From the NCBI GenBank assembly GCA_023410535.1, contig JAEYPR010000012.1:39274-103273 (forward strand): a DNA stretch of 64,000 nt, read 5' to 3'. Below the pieces are notes generated by a model. It ran no database searches. It saw only the letters and a program-made list of their open reading frames with translations, and was not told the origin of the DNA. Of the stretch, positions 8,330 through 16,971 are shown piece by piece. The stretch's first letter is position 1. The number at the start of each line of letters is the position of its first letter. This DNA is from Bacillota bacterium. GTDB lineage: Bacteria; Bacillota; UBA4882; UBA8346. The position numbers were made by a program, and so were the translations under genes.

Positions 8330-8770
8330 TTATTCCACCGTTTCGGAATGGTTGGCGTTGGGGATCTGTTTTCGATCCACCCCCAGCACCGGTTTTTTCA
8401 CTCCCACGCTGGCCAAAACATCCATCACTTGAACCACTTTCGCGTATGCTACCGTGGCGTCGGGCCGGATCACCACTTGGGTTTCCGGATCGTTTTTTAA
8501 CTCACGCCGGATCCGCTCTTTTAACTGACCGACCGCAACCGCATCTTTACCGTAAAACAATTGCGATCCCTGATTAATACTGATAACCACCGTGTTTTGT
8601 TGCGCTTTGCCAACATGCAACGTTTTGGGGAGTTCCACCGCCACTCCGGTCTGAGCGCTTTTAAAGGTGGCAAACAGCATAAAGAAGACCAACATGAAAA
8701 ACATCACGTCAATCATTGGTACCAGTTCGATCCGGGGCCGGCGCCGTTTGATCGCTAACTTGATTGCCAT
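8330..8770 (-). CDS. exbD: ExbD/TolR-type proton channel subunit
   Basis: A 146-residue protein with one N-terminal membrane helix after the basic 'AIKRRRPRIELVPMIDVMFFMLVFFMLF' region, which carries the conserved membrane Asp (MIDV), and a periplasmic C-terminal domain ('VVIRPDATVAYAKVVQVMDVLASVGV'). It pairs with ExbB to harvest proton-motive force for TonB. I prefer ATG 8770, which has GAGGTGG 5 nt upstream, over a GTG at 8779. It lies 10 nt downstream of exbB. Confidence 0.92.
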   Translation of the reverse strand: MAIKLAIKRRRPRIELVPMIDVMFFMLVFFMLFATFKSAQTGVAVELPKTLHVGKAQQNTVVISINQGSQLFYGKDAVAVGQLKERIRRELKNDPETQVVIRPDATVAYAKVVQVMDVLASVGVKKPVLGVDRKQIPNANHSETVE

Positions 8771-8780
8771 TTTATCCACC

Positions 8781-9383
8781 TCAGCCTTTTTGCAGGATGG
8801 TCAATATTTCTTGGGCTTTGGCACTCAGATCGCCGGCTTTCTTTTCGGCGATCCCGTAGAAGATATTCACGAAAAACAACGCCGGAATCGCAATCGCCAA
8901 TCCAAACGCCGTATTATAAAGCGCCTCGGCGATACCGGCGCTCAATTGGGTCGTTTGCGACGCCCCGCCGATGGCAATGGCGGAAAAAGCCTTGATAATT
9001 CCGGTCACAGTTCCCAACAGTCCCAACAGCGGACTGGCTGTGACAATGGTGTCCAATAAACTCAAACCCCGTTGCAAACGTTTGGTTTGAAGCTCACCGG
9101 CAGACTGCATCACTAGTTCGACCAATTGCAGATCGGTCTCCCGTTGCCGCAACCCCGACTCAATCACCTGGCCCAGCGCCGACTGGGACTCAACCGCCAT
9201 TTTCCGGGCGTCCTCCAGTTTGCCTTGATGTAAGTAAATTCGCAGCAGATTCATTTCTTGTTCATCCAATGCTTTATAACGTAGGTAAAAAAAGATCCGT
9301 TCCAAGACAATGATCGTAGCCAAGATCGAGCACACAGCCAGGGGAATGACTACCCAACCCCCTTGAGTCAATAGATGCAACAT
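8781..9383 (-). CDS. exbB: ExbB/TolQ/MotA-type proton channel
   Basis: A 200-residue protein with three membrane segments (about 8-27, 112-135, 155-178) and the family signature 'LLDTIVTASPLLGLLGTVTGIIKAFSAIA...AGIAEALYNTAFGLAIAIPALFF'. It forms the inner-membrane channel with ExbD. It is the first gene of a five-gene minus-strand operon (exbB, exbD, tonB, cohesin protein, SLH protein) with a good promoter about 70 nt upstream (9455-9483). Confidence 0.92.
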   Translation of the reverse strand: MLHLLTQGGWVVIPLAVCSILATIIVLERIFFYLRYKALDEQEMNLLRIYLHQGKLEDARKMAVESQSALGQVIESGLRQRETDLQLVELVMQSAGELQTKRLQRGLSLLDTIVTASPLLGLLGTVTGIIKAFSAIAIGGASQTTQLSAGIAEALYNTAFGLAIAIPALFFVNIFYGIAEKKAGDLSAKAQEILTILQKG

Positions 9384-9454
9384 GATCTTACCCCCTCATG
9401 GATGAGATAATTATTTTTATAAGCGAAGGAAGAATTGCAAAAGTCTCCATTTCA

Positions 9455-9483
9455 ATGATACGAACCTTTGCCCAATCTGTCAA
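9455..9483 (-). promoter_or_regulatory. Sigma-A promoter of the exbB operon
   Basis: On the minus strand, TTGACA (9483-9478) and TATCAT (9460-9455) are separated by exactly 17 nt, about 70 nt before the exbB start. Confidence 0.75.
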
Positions 9484-9583
9484 TGAACATAACCCCGAAC
9501 ATCGGAGTGGTAATCTGGAAAACCCAGGTTGGGTATAAAATGAACGCTTTGTAAAATCTATCTAACATTTTTTCTAAACAACA

Positions 9584-9611
9584 AAAAAAGCCCGAGTTTC
9601 GAGCTTCTTTG
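9584..9611 (-). terminator. Intrinsic terminator of the cheX-like gene
   Basis: On the minus strand, AAGCTCGA pairs with TCGGGCTT (one G-U pair) and is followed by seven T. It lies about 45 nt after the stop of the CheX-like gene and upstream of the exbB promoter. Confidence 0.75.
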
Positions 9612-9653
9612 AAATTACGAACCTTTTGCCTTATATTTAGCATACTTTGTTAT

Positions 9654-10121
9654 TTAACCTTCCGCAAAAGAGACATCCAGATGAATGGAGTCTCCGTTGT
9701 CAAAAATTAGCGGAATGGAAACGATCTTCGCGTTATCGTTGCTGAATTGCAGATTATCGCCAACCAAAAGCGTTGGCGGGGAAATGTCGATCTTAATGTC
9801 ACGATCGGAAAAGATCGTGGCGGCATGACCCAAGATCATGTTGCTCAATTCGGAGATCGCGCTCTTTGACAACTCATCCAATTGCGTCACCGGCATCCCG
9901 CCCATCATTGCCGAAGCAACCCGACAAGCGACCTCCGGTCGGTAGGCAAAGACCGCTGTGCCACGAATTCTTCCCGTCAACCCGATCAAAACCACCAAAT
10001 TTTCGGCGGTATAAGGCGACTGTTTTATTATAACCTTACCCAGCGTTACTTGAAACCCGGCTACCTGTCCGATGATGTTCTGACTGGCCTCAATAAACGG
10101 GTTAATATAGTTCACTTCCAT
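9654..10121 (-). CDS. CheX-like CheY-P phosphatase family protein
   Basis: A 155-residue cytoplasmic protein of the CheC/CheX/FliY family. The diagnostic helix 'SKSAISELSNMILGHAATIFS' (about 84-104) carries the E-x-x-N pair that attacks phospho-CheY, and an N-terminal part (PFIEASQNIIGQVAGFQVTLGK) is typical of CheX. There are no other chemotaxis genes in the window, so it may act on a distant CheY or another receiver. It is a monocistronic transcript ending at 9584; AAGGGG precedes ATG 10121. Confidence 0.88.
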   Translation of the reverse strand: MEVNYINPFIEASQNIIGQVAGFQVTLGKVIIKQSPYTAENLVVLIGLTGRIRGTAVFAYRPEVACRVASAMMGGMPVTQLDELSKSAISELSNMILGHAATIFSDRDIKIDISPPTLLVGDNLQFSNDNAKIVSIPLIFDNGDSIHLDVSFAEG

Positions 10122-10445
10122 GTTATGAATAACCCCTTTTCATGCTTTCTTTTAGTAATGCCCAAAAATACCTCCGCTATCACTCCAAACCAAACGACTG
10201 CCGATAACAAACCAAACCGATTCCTTGAGAATTTGACCATTTTTATTGTAACACGGACTAACTCTGCAATCAGGTCTCTTTCATAGGATTATCGTTATAT
10301 GTTATATATAATATTATATCGAATTTTTTTCCCAATTCTTAACTGGTTTTTTTAAAAAACCACACATTTTTTAAAACTAATTTTTTGGTAAAGATCAATG
10401 ATACTTTCGGCAGATTTATTCCTTTTATCCAAATTTGATTTATAC
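10122..10445. other. AT-rich intergenic stretch
   Basis: I see no gene. The half next to the CheX-like gene should hold its promoter (a possible minus-strand TACAAT near 10248). The stretch 10290-10400 is extremely AT-rich, with an inverted repeat TGGTTTTTTT/AAAAAACCA at about 10344-10362 that could act as a weak terminator. Confidence 0.5.
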
Positions 10446-10480
10446 GCTTAAAAACTCCAAGCCTGATTCCGCTTGGAGTT
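10446..10480 (-). terminator. Intrinsic terminator of the reductase/acetyltransferase operon
   Basis: On the minus strand, AACTCCAAGC and GCTTGGAGTT form a perfect 10-bp stem followed by TTT, downstream of the GNAT gene stop at 10522. Confidence 0.85.
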
Positions 10481-10521
10481 GCGATGTCGATCATGGTATC
10501 CTTATGTGTTTCGCCTATTCT

Positions 10522-11034
10522 TTAGTCCCCTTCCGGTAAGTTACTGTGAAACCAACGCTCATCGGCCAAGACGACCGAGGTGGCAATCTGACGCGCCGCC
10601 ACCGACCAATAACGACGTAAGAGCCGATCCTTTACCTCCGGATCCACCAGCCGGAAACCGTATTTTTCATAAAAACGGACCGCCCAAGCCGCGGCTTGCC
10701 ACGTTCCAATCAAAATGGGTTGCGCTGTTTGGCGCTGCAGAAACCGGAGCAATTGCCCGCCGATTCCTTGATTACGGCAGATGGTCCGGACATAGGCGTG
10801 ACGGATCAGATCGACTCCTCCTTTGCGCTGGATCCCCATAACTCCTACTAACTCCCCGTTGGATTCATGACCCCAAAACTCGACTCCCGCAACTATTTCA
10901 GCCGCCAACTCCGGGCGCCCCATATACGGTTGGTGCCATTGGTCCGGTGGAATCACGCCCCGATACGCCTGAGCGGCATCGTTGATAATTTCATAAATCG
11001 TTTCGAAATCCCCTGTCTCACACTTGCGAATCAT
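10522..11034 (-). CDS. GNAT-family N-acetyltransferase
   Basis: A 170-residue single-domain GNAT protein. Acetyl-CoA motif A is 'YVRTICRNQGIGGQLLRFLQ' (Q-x-x-G-x-G pattern), followed by 'FYEKYGFRLV', the typical motif B. The substrate cannot be told from sequence. Its start lies inside the 3' end of the flavodoxin-fold gene (17-nt overlap), so the two are coupled and probably controlled together by the divergent MocR regulator. Confidence 0.88.
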   Translation of the reverse strand: MIRKCETGDFETIYEIINDAAQAYRGVIPPDQWHQPYMGRPELAAEIVAGVEFWGHESNGELVGVMGIQRKGGVDLIRHAYVRTICRNQGIGGQLLRFLQRQTAQPILIGTWQAAAWAVRFYEKYGFRLVDPEVKDRLLRRYWSVAARQIATSVVLADERWFHSNLPEGD

Positions 11035-11638
11035 CGGACACGCCTTCTTTCGGAAAATATTCGCGCACCAATTGGCGGACTTCTCTTAACCACCCTTGAC
11101 GTTGTTCAAGGCCGCTGGTCACCATCACCCTGAACATCCGCCGTTCAACCCGGTGGATCCCACAGAGATTAAAAATGCAGTTCTTCCATAGCAGCTCCAG
11201 CGGATCTCCGAAAACCTGTTCTTCCCGTTCGGCTGTGGTATTAGAAGTATTGAAGACCAATGCCGCCCGGGCTTTCAATAACCCTACCGGCACTCCTTCA
11301 CCTTGGTCGCCCGGCTGAAATTCGTAGGCAACACCCGGCCGGATCACCCGGTCGATCCAACCCTTAAGGATCGCCGGCGGTTGCCCCCACCAATTCGGAT
11401 GAATGATTACAATCCCGTCAGCTTCGGACAATTCCCGGCAATGGCGGGCGATAGCTTCCGGAACTTCCGCTCCCCGGGGCAGCTCTGCCGCAGTGGCGAC
11501 CGGATCAAAGGCTTCCTGATATAAATCATGAAAGTCGACTTGATAACCCTGTTCCGCAAGTACCGACGCCACTTGGTCGGCAATTGCCCGGTTAAAGCTA
11601 TCCGGCGCCGGGTGACCAAATAAGACAAACGCCTTCAT
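11018..11638 (-). CDS. Flavodoxin-fold NAD(P)H:quinone oxidoreductase (KefF/MdaB family)
   Basis: A 206-residue FMN-dependent reductase. The N-terminal phosphate loop (VLFGHPAPDSFNRAIADQV) and the conserved 'IIHPNWWGQPPAILKGWIDRVIRPGVAYEF' segment mark the NQO1-like family. It probably reduces quinones or other electrophiles by two electrons, limiting redox cycling (family knowledge). It is the first gene of a two-gene operon transcribed away from the MocR gene, with the shared 115-nt region carrying putative operators. Confidence 0.88.
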   Translation of the reverse strand: MKAFVLFGHPAPDSFNRAIADQVASVLAEQGYQVDFHDLYQEAFDPVATAAELPRGAEVPEAIARHCRELSEADGIVIIHPNWWGQPPAILKGWIDRVIRPGVAYEFQPGDQGEGVPVGLLKARAALVFNTSNTTAEREEQVFGDPLELLWKNCIFNLCGIHRVERRMFRVMVTSGLEQRQGWLREVRQLVREYFPKEGVSDDSQV

Positions 11639-11685
11639 TATGCTTCTCCTGACTTGTGGCTTGATTGTAAATAGCGTATCATGAA

Positions 11686-11735
11686 AGAGTGGTTTGCCAA
11701 AGTTCCACTTATTATATTCTTTAATGGTACCACTT
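11686..11735. promoter_or_regulatory. Putative MocR/PdxR-type operator sites
   Basis: Three related boxes lie in the divergent promoter region: AGAGTGGTT (11686-11694, plus), AAGTGGAACT (11710-11701, minus) and AAGTGGTACC (11735-11726, minus). The latter two are direct repeats 25 nt apart. They resemble AAAGTGG-type boxes reported for PdxR/MocR proteins. Confidence 0.55.
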
Positions 11736-11753
11736 CATTTAGGAGGAACCCCA

Positions 11754-13154
11754 ATGGTCCTACTTCAGATCGGCCCAAAAACGGAAACGCCTTTGTCACG
11801 CCAGATTTACCTCCAGCTTCGCTCTCAAATATTAAACGGAACGCTGGCCGCGGGATTCCGTCTTCCGGCCAGTCGCGAACTGGCTGCCGAACTTCAAGTA
11901 GCGCGCAATACCGTTTTGACCGCCTATGAACTCTTAATGGCCGAAGGCTTCATTACCGGACAACATGGCTCCGGGACCTATGTCGCGGAGAATGCTTCAT
12001 TGGAAACCGCGGCCCCGCCGGCATCCCCTGCGGCAATAATCGTTCCGGATAATATCCCGCCGCCTTCCGGGCAGATTGATTTCCGTTCCGGGATCCCTGC
12101 CATCGACCAACTCCAGTCGCAACCATGGATCCAAGCCAATCGGGTCGTTTGGCAAAACGCTTCAGCCGCCGCTTTAGGGTACAGCGCACCGGCAGGCCAA
12201 CTCCAACTGCGGGCGCTGATCTGTGGCATGTTGCGCAGAAATCGCGGCGTCATTTGCCAACCGGAACAAATCCTGATCACCTCCGGTTCGGTTCAAGGCC
12301 TGGCGCTGGTCGCAAAAACATTGGTATCCCGGGTCGCCCGGGTTATATTGGAGGATCCCGCCAATCAAGATATTGCCCGGATCTTTGCCGACCCCCTGGT
12401 GCCCACCATTCCCGTTCCGGTGGATCAAAACGGTCTGATGGTGGAGGCATTAACCGAATTTCCCGGACCTTCGTTGATTGTCATCACACCGTCGCATCAA
12501 TTCCCCTTAGGCTCGATCCTGCCGATCAACCGCCGGATCGAACTGATCCGCCATGCCCGCAACAGTAAGTCGTGGATCATCGAAGACGATTACGATAGCG
12601 AGTTTCGCTACGACGGTCCGCCGCTCAGCGCCGTTCAAGGTCTCGACCCGGAGCGGGTAATTTATCTGGGAACCTTCAGTAAAACGCTCTTCCCATCGTT
12701 ACGTTTGGGTTATATGGTGCTACCGCAGGAGCTGGTCGGACAGTTGCAACAACTAAAAAAGATCACCGATATCCATTGTCACTCCATTAACCAGTTAGTG
12801 CTGGCGGAACTGCTCCTCAACGGTTATGTCGAACGGCATGTCTTTCGCATGAAAAAACTCTACCGGCAACGGCGCGATTGTTTAATCAGGATGTTGCGAG
12901 CGTTGTTTCCGGAACAGGCCCGCGTAAGCGGCGCTTCGACCGGACTCCACTTAATCGCCGAGTTTGAAGGAATCGCCTTTGACCCCGACTTAACTGAACG
13001 CTGCCGGGAAGCGGGGGTTGTGGTGTATCCGGTGGAGAACTACGCGGCCCGCAAAGGCTGGCATCGCCATAAGTTGGTATTGGGTTACGGACATCTAAAC
13101 GAATCCCAAATTCAGGAGGGTATCCGCAGGTTAAAACGAGGGATTTGCAACTGA
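11754..13154 (+). CDS. MocR-type regulator: GntR HTH fused to class I aminotransferase domain
   Basis: A 466-residue regulator with a GntR winged helix (about 12-75: 'PLSRQIYLQLRSQILNGTLAAGFRLPASRELAAEL...ARNTVLTAYELLMAEGF') and an aminotransferase-like domain (about 110-460) containing 'EDDYDSEFRY' and the PLP-lysine context 'GTFSKTLFPSLRLGY'. MocR proteins sense PLP or amino compounds with this domain. ATG 11754 is chosen for AGGAGG 7 nt upstream; a longer TTG frame lacks a site. It is divergent from the reductase/GNAT operon, its likely target along with itself. No pdxS/pdxT genes are nearby. Confidence 0.9.
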   Translation: MVLLQIGPKTETPLSRQIYLQLRSQILNGTLAAGFRLPASRELAAELQVARNTVLTAYELLMAEGFITGQHGSGTYVAENASLETAAPPASPAAIIVPDNIPPPSGQIDFRSGIPAIDQLQSQPWIQANRVVWQNASAAALGYSAPAGQLQLRALICGMLRRNRGVICQPEQILITSGSVQGLALVAKTLVSRVARVILEDPANQDIARIFADPLVPTIPVPVDQNGLMVEALTEFPGPSLIVITPSHQFPLGSILPINRRIELIRHARNSKSWIIEDDYDSEFRYDGPPLSAVQGLDPERVIYLGTFSKTLFPSLRLGYMVLPQELVGQLQQLKKITDIHCHSINQLVLAELLLNGYVERHVFRMKKLYRQRRDCLIRMLRALFPEQARVSGASTGLHLIAEFEGIAFDPDLTERCREAGVVVYPVENYAARKGWHRHKLVLGYGHLNESQIQEGIRRLKRGICN

Positions 13155-13329
13155 AACCGGCTGAACCGTTCGGTTATTCCCCGATTGACATTTAGCGTCT
13201 TACAGGCCGGTGGTTTCCCGGCAAAAAGATCTCTCATTAATTATTTTTACATGCCGAAAATAATATTAAACCGATTCGATACTTTTCGTAACGAAATTTG
13301 CAATCAAAATTCAGTCTCCGAGGTAGATC

Positions 13330-16300
13330 ATGAAATCAGGCAAACGCTTGACCGTCGGTTATATCGCGCAACACGGTTACGACGGAATCGGACTGGACCT
13401 CCTGCGCGGTATCACCGCAGCCGCCAAAGATTACGATCTCAATTTGATTAATTTCATCGGTGGTTCCACCCTGTTCGACCGCGAGGTCAATCAGGCCGAG
13501 ATTACCGTGATCAAGTTGCTAAACTCCCATAGCGTGGACGGCATTATCTCCTGGGTCACTTCATTGCGGCATTATATGACGATGCAGGCGGTAGAAGAAC
13601 TGCATCGCCGCTTTCGTCCGCTTCCAATCGTCAGCATCGCGATGCCCTTGCCGGGAATTCCCGCCATCTTGCCCGATGACAACGAGGGGATTCGGGAATT
13701 GATGGTTCATCTCATCGCCGACCACGGCCTACGGAAAATCGCTTTCATCGGGCGTGTTCCCGGACATTTTGGGTCCGATTTGCGTTACGAGGCGTATCGC
13801 CAAATATTGCAGGAATACGGAATCGAGTTCCGTCCGGAACTGATCTTTTTGACGCAGGAAATCAGTTATCAAGAAGGCTTGCGGGGGACCGCCGAGTTAT
13901 TTGAAGATCGTGGTTTAAAGCCAGGAATTGATATTGAGGCCATTGTCACCGTGAGCGACACGCTTTCCGCCGCGGCGATCGAACGGATGCGCGCTTTGGG
14001 AATCCATGTGCCGCATGATATTGCCGTAGTCGGTTATAACAATCGCAGTGAAAGCGTGACTTCGGTTCCGCCGTTGACAACTTTGGAACTCGACTTCGAG
14101 CGACATGGTTATCAAGCGGTAACTTCCCTTCTACAATTGGTCCTCGGGCAAGAGATTCCCGCCAGAATTATGATGCCCGTTAAAACAATCGTTCGTCAAT
14201 CCTGCGGTTGTTATGAAGGAATCATCCGCAAAGCCGGAATCCCACCGGCCACCGCCGTCCAGTCCCTTGCCGCTCCGGCGGAGGAACAATGGGTTAGCGC
14301 GATTGAGCGGAATCGTCCCGCGCTAATCGCCAAGATGAAACCCATGATCAACAAGATCGCAAACCAGGATCACGGGGAGCTGTTGGATAGCTTATTGAAG
14401 CAATTCATCCTCGACTTGACCGCCGCCGGCACTGGGAAAGGGCTGTTAAAAACCGTCTCGGAATATCTTGATTCGATTCATACGCCCCAAGATATTGTTT
14501 ACGCCCAAAACCTGATCTCCGCATTGCGAATCGGATTATGGCCGCATCTTCCGCCCGACAAACTGAATCAAGCTGAGAATCTCGCTCATCAAGCCCGCAC
14601 TCTGATCTGTAAAACACTGGAGTACCGTCCGGCAATTCCCGGTTATTCCGCTCCGGCGCTGGTTCAAGTGGGCGGAGCTTTCAATACTTCATTGACCTAT
14701 GACGAGCTGATTGAAGTGATCGAACACGATCTGCCGAAACTCGGTATCCCCGGATGTTATTTAGCGCTCTATCAAGATCTCGGCGCAACGGAGCCATCGA
14801 TGGCCGAGTTAATCTTCGCTATGGATGACAATCGGCGACTCCCGCTATCCGATGGGCAACGTTCGCCCTATCCCTGTTATAAGCTTTTACCGGACGGAAT
14901 TCTACCGGCCGAACGCCGTTATGCCCTGTTGGTCCAATCCTGTTTTTATAAAGGGGATCAATTGGGATTGGTTGTCTTTGAAATGGGTCCGCTTGAAGGG
15001 GTTGTCTATGAAATGTTGCGGACCAATTTCAGTTCCGCGCTTCATAGTGTCCTCATGTCCCAGGCCCGGATCAATGCCGAACGGGACCGGGAAGAACTCT
15101 TGAAAGCCCTGGCGGCAAAAAATACGGAATTAGAGGAACGGAACGCCGATTTCCGGCAAGTCAACGAACAGTTGCAAGCGGCCATTACCGAAGCGAACAA
15201 AGCCAATCAAGCCAAAAGCCGCTTTCTGGCTAATATGAGCCACGAAATCCGGACCCCGCTAAACTGCATCATTGGTTTTGCCGAGGTTCTCAATACGGCC
15301 AAAAATCAAAGCCAACGCCAACACTACATCCAATTGATCATTGAAGAATCCGAAAAATTAATGGAACTCATCAACCATACGTTGGATATTTCAACGATTG
15401 AAGCCGGCAAGTTACGGATTAATCATGAGCCGTTTGATCTCTATCAGTTAATGGAGTCGATCACCTCGACCTATGCCGTGCATTCCCGCAATAAAGGGCT
15501 GGAATATGAATGCACCATCGATCATGCGATCCATCCTCTTTTACAAGGTGATCCGTTACGCTTACGCCAAGTGCTGATCAACCTGATCGGCAACGCGATT
15601 AAATTCACCTTCCAGGGCAAAATCACTGTCGGCGTTCATCTGTTGGAACAAAATGAAATAAGCTCCACGCTGCTTTTTCAGATCTGCGACACCGGGATAG
15701 GGATTCCTCCCGAAAAACAGTCGTTGATCTTTGACGCCTTCGTTCAAGCCGAAGATTCGACCACTCGTAAATTTGGCGGAACCGGACTGGGTACGGCGAT
15801 CTCCAAGGAATTGGTCCATTTAATGGGTGGCACGATTGGCGTCCAAAGTAAGGTTGGCCAAGGAAGCACCTTTTGGTTTTCGTTACCGCTAACCCCCGTC
15901 ACACCGGGAAGCGGGCCCCGTCACCGGGAGGCGGCCAGCGCGGCTGCGATCGAACCGTTACCGCTTTTGACCGGATCGACCGTCTTGCTGGTGGAGGATT
16001 ATCCGACCAATCAGGAAGTCGCCATGGCGCACCTGGACCGTTTGGGGTGCAACGTGGTCATTGCCGATAACGGCAAAGTTGCGGTTGACCTATATCAAAA
16101 TCTGAATGCCGATCTAATTTTAATGGATATTCAAATGCCGGAGATGGATGGGTTTGAAGCCACCCGGCTAATCCGTCAACAACCGAACGGCCAAACCGTC
16201 CCGATCCTGGGAATGACGGCCAACGCTTTCGCATCCGATGTCCAACTTTGTCTTGATGCGGGCATGAACGATGTGATCACCAAGCCATTCCGAAAGGAGT

Positions 16301-16779
16301 TTTTCCAACGTAAAGTGGTCTTCTGGCTGAAAAACCGGGATACTCCTCCCCCATTGTCCATCCCCGCGAGCGTCAGGGAAGAGCGCCCTTCACCATCAAG
16401 CCCGCTTGAGTCGGCAAAGTCATCCGAACCGATCGATATGCCATTGGCGCTTCATGAGTTTGAAAACGATCATGCGCTTTTGGAACAGTTAATCAAATTG
16501 TTCATCGGCAATTGCCGCAAACAATGTGGCCAAATCAATGAATCCCTGGCTAAAACCGATTTTGAAACGGTCCGCCGCGAAGCGCACTCGATCAAAGGCG
16601 GCGCTTTAAATCTCCGTGCCAATGACTTGGGGAAAATCGCCCAAGCGCTCGAACGCCAAGCGAAATCCCTTGATCTGCCCGGCGCTACAGCTACACTACA
16701 GAAGTTACAAGACGAGCTGGAACGATTGGCAGCTTACTCGGAAAATTACCAATTTCAAATTCCGCCCCCGCAAAACTAA
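13330..16779 (+). CDS. Hybrid histidine kinase with LacI-type sugar-binding sensor domain
   Basis: 1149 residues with no membrane segment. The N-terminus (about 6-290) is a periplasmic-binding-protein fold of the LacI/GalR effector type without the HTH ('VGYIAQHGYDGIGLDLLRGI', 'IAFIGRVPGHFGSDLRYEAY', 'IAVVGYNNRSESVTSVPPLTT'). A poorly defined 290-600 region and a short coiled coil follow. HisKA has its phospho-His at about 638 (SHEIRTP), and the HATPase shows NLIGNAIKF, DTGIGIP and GGTGLGTAIS. The receiver has Asp about 933 (LMDIQMPEMDG), and the C-terminal Hpt has His about 1086 (HSIKGGA). It is probably a cytoplasmic sensor of a small sugar or metabolite feeding a phosphorelay; the adjacent REC-HD-GYP protein is the obvious output. 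Confidence 0.9.
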   Translation: MKSGKRLTVGYIAQHGYDGIGLDLLRGITAAAKDYDLNLINFIGGSTLFDREVNQAEITVIKLLNSHSVDGIISWVTSLRHYMTMQAVEELHRRFRPLPIVSIAMPLPGIPAILPDDNEGIRELMVHLIADHGLRKIAFIGRVPGHFGSDLRYEAYRQILQEYGIEFRPELIFLTQEISYQEGLRGTAELFEDRGLKPGIDIEAIVTVSDTLSAAAIERMRALGIHVPHDIAVVGYNNRSESVTSVPPLTTLELDFERHGYQAVTSLLQLVLGQEIPARIMMPVKTIVRQSCGCYEGIIRKAGIPPATAVQSLAAPAEEQWVSAIERNRPALIAKMKPMINKIANQDHGELLDSLLKQFILDLTAAGTGKGLLKTVSEYLDSIHTPQDIVYAQNLISALRIGLWPHLPPDKLNQAENLAHQARTLICKTLEYRPAIPGYSAPALVQVGGAFNTSLTYDELIEVIEHDLPKLGIPGCYLALYQDLGATEPSMAELIFAMDDNRRLPLSDGQRSPYPCYKLLPDGILPAERRYALLVQSCFYKGDQLGLVVFEMGPLEGVVYEMLRTNFSSALHSVLMSQARINAERDREELLKALAAKNTELEERNADFRQVNEQLQAAITEANKANQAKSRFLANMSHEIRTPLNCIIGFAEVLNTAKNQSQRQHYIQLIIEESEKLMELINHTLDISTIEAGKLRINHEPFDLYQLMESITSTYAVHSRNKGLEYECTIDHAIHPLLQGDPLRLRQVLINLIGNAIKFTFQGKITVGVHLLEQNEISSTLLFQICDTGIGIPPEKQSLIFDAFVQAEDSTTRKFGGTGLGTAISKELVHLMGGTIGVQSKVGQGSTFWFSLPLTPVTPGSGPRHREAASAAAIEPLPLLTGSTVLLVEDYPTNQEVAMAHLDRLGCNVVIADNGKVAVDLYQNLNADLILMDIQMPEMDGFEATRLIRQQPNGQTVPILGMTANAFASDVQLCLDAGMNDVITKPFRKEFFQRKVVFWLKNRDTPPPLSIPASVREERPSPSSPLESAKSSEPIDMPLALHEFENDHALLEQLIKLFIGNCRKQCGQINESLAKTDFETVRREAHSIKGGALNLRANDLGKIAQALERQAKSLDLPGATATLQKLQDELERLAAYSENYQFQIPPPQN

Positions 16780-16931
16780 AAAACGCTTATTGGCGTAAAG
16801 TTCAGCGTCCCGCTTGACGTTGACCTGATCGCCGCGGCGTTCCTTCCTAGCCAGCAAATGGTAAGATAAAAGGGCTATCCGAAAAAACCTAAGCTCAACC
16901 AGGGATTCAACCGAATATAGATAGTGTTATG

Positions 16932-16963
16932 CCTTTGAACTGTTACAGTTCACAAAGGGGGGA
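16932..16963 (+). promoter_or_regulatory. Stem-loop next to the ribosome-binding site of the HD-GYP gene
   Basis: CCTTTG-AACTG pairs with CAGTT-CACAAAGG, and the 3' arm runs directly into the GGGGGGAG ribosome-binding site before ATG 16972. Folding could limit ribosome access. Confidence 0.4.
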
Positions 16964-16971
16964 GTTGTAAA

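Noticed and set aside
9452..9643. 63-codon minus-strand open frame between the cheX-like and exbB genes
   Set aside because: It overlaps a terminator and the exbB promoter, and no ribosome-binding site precedes it.
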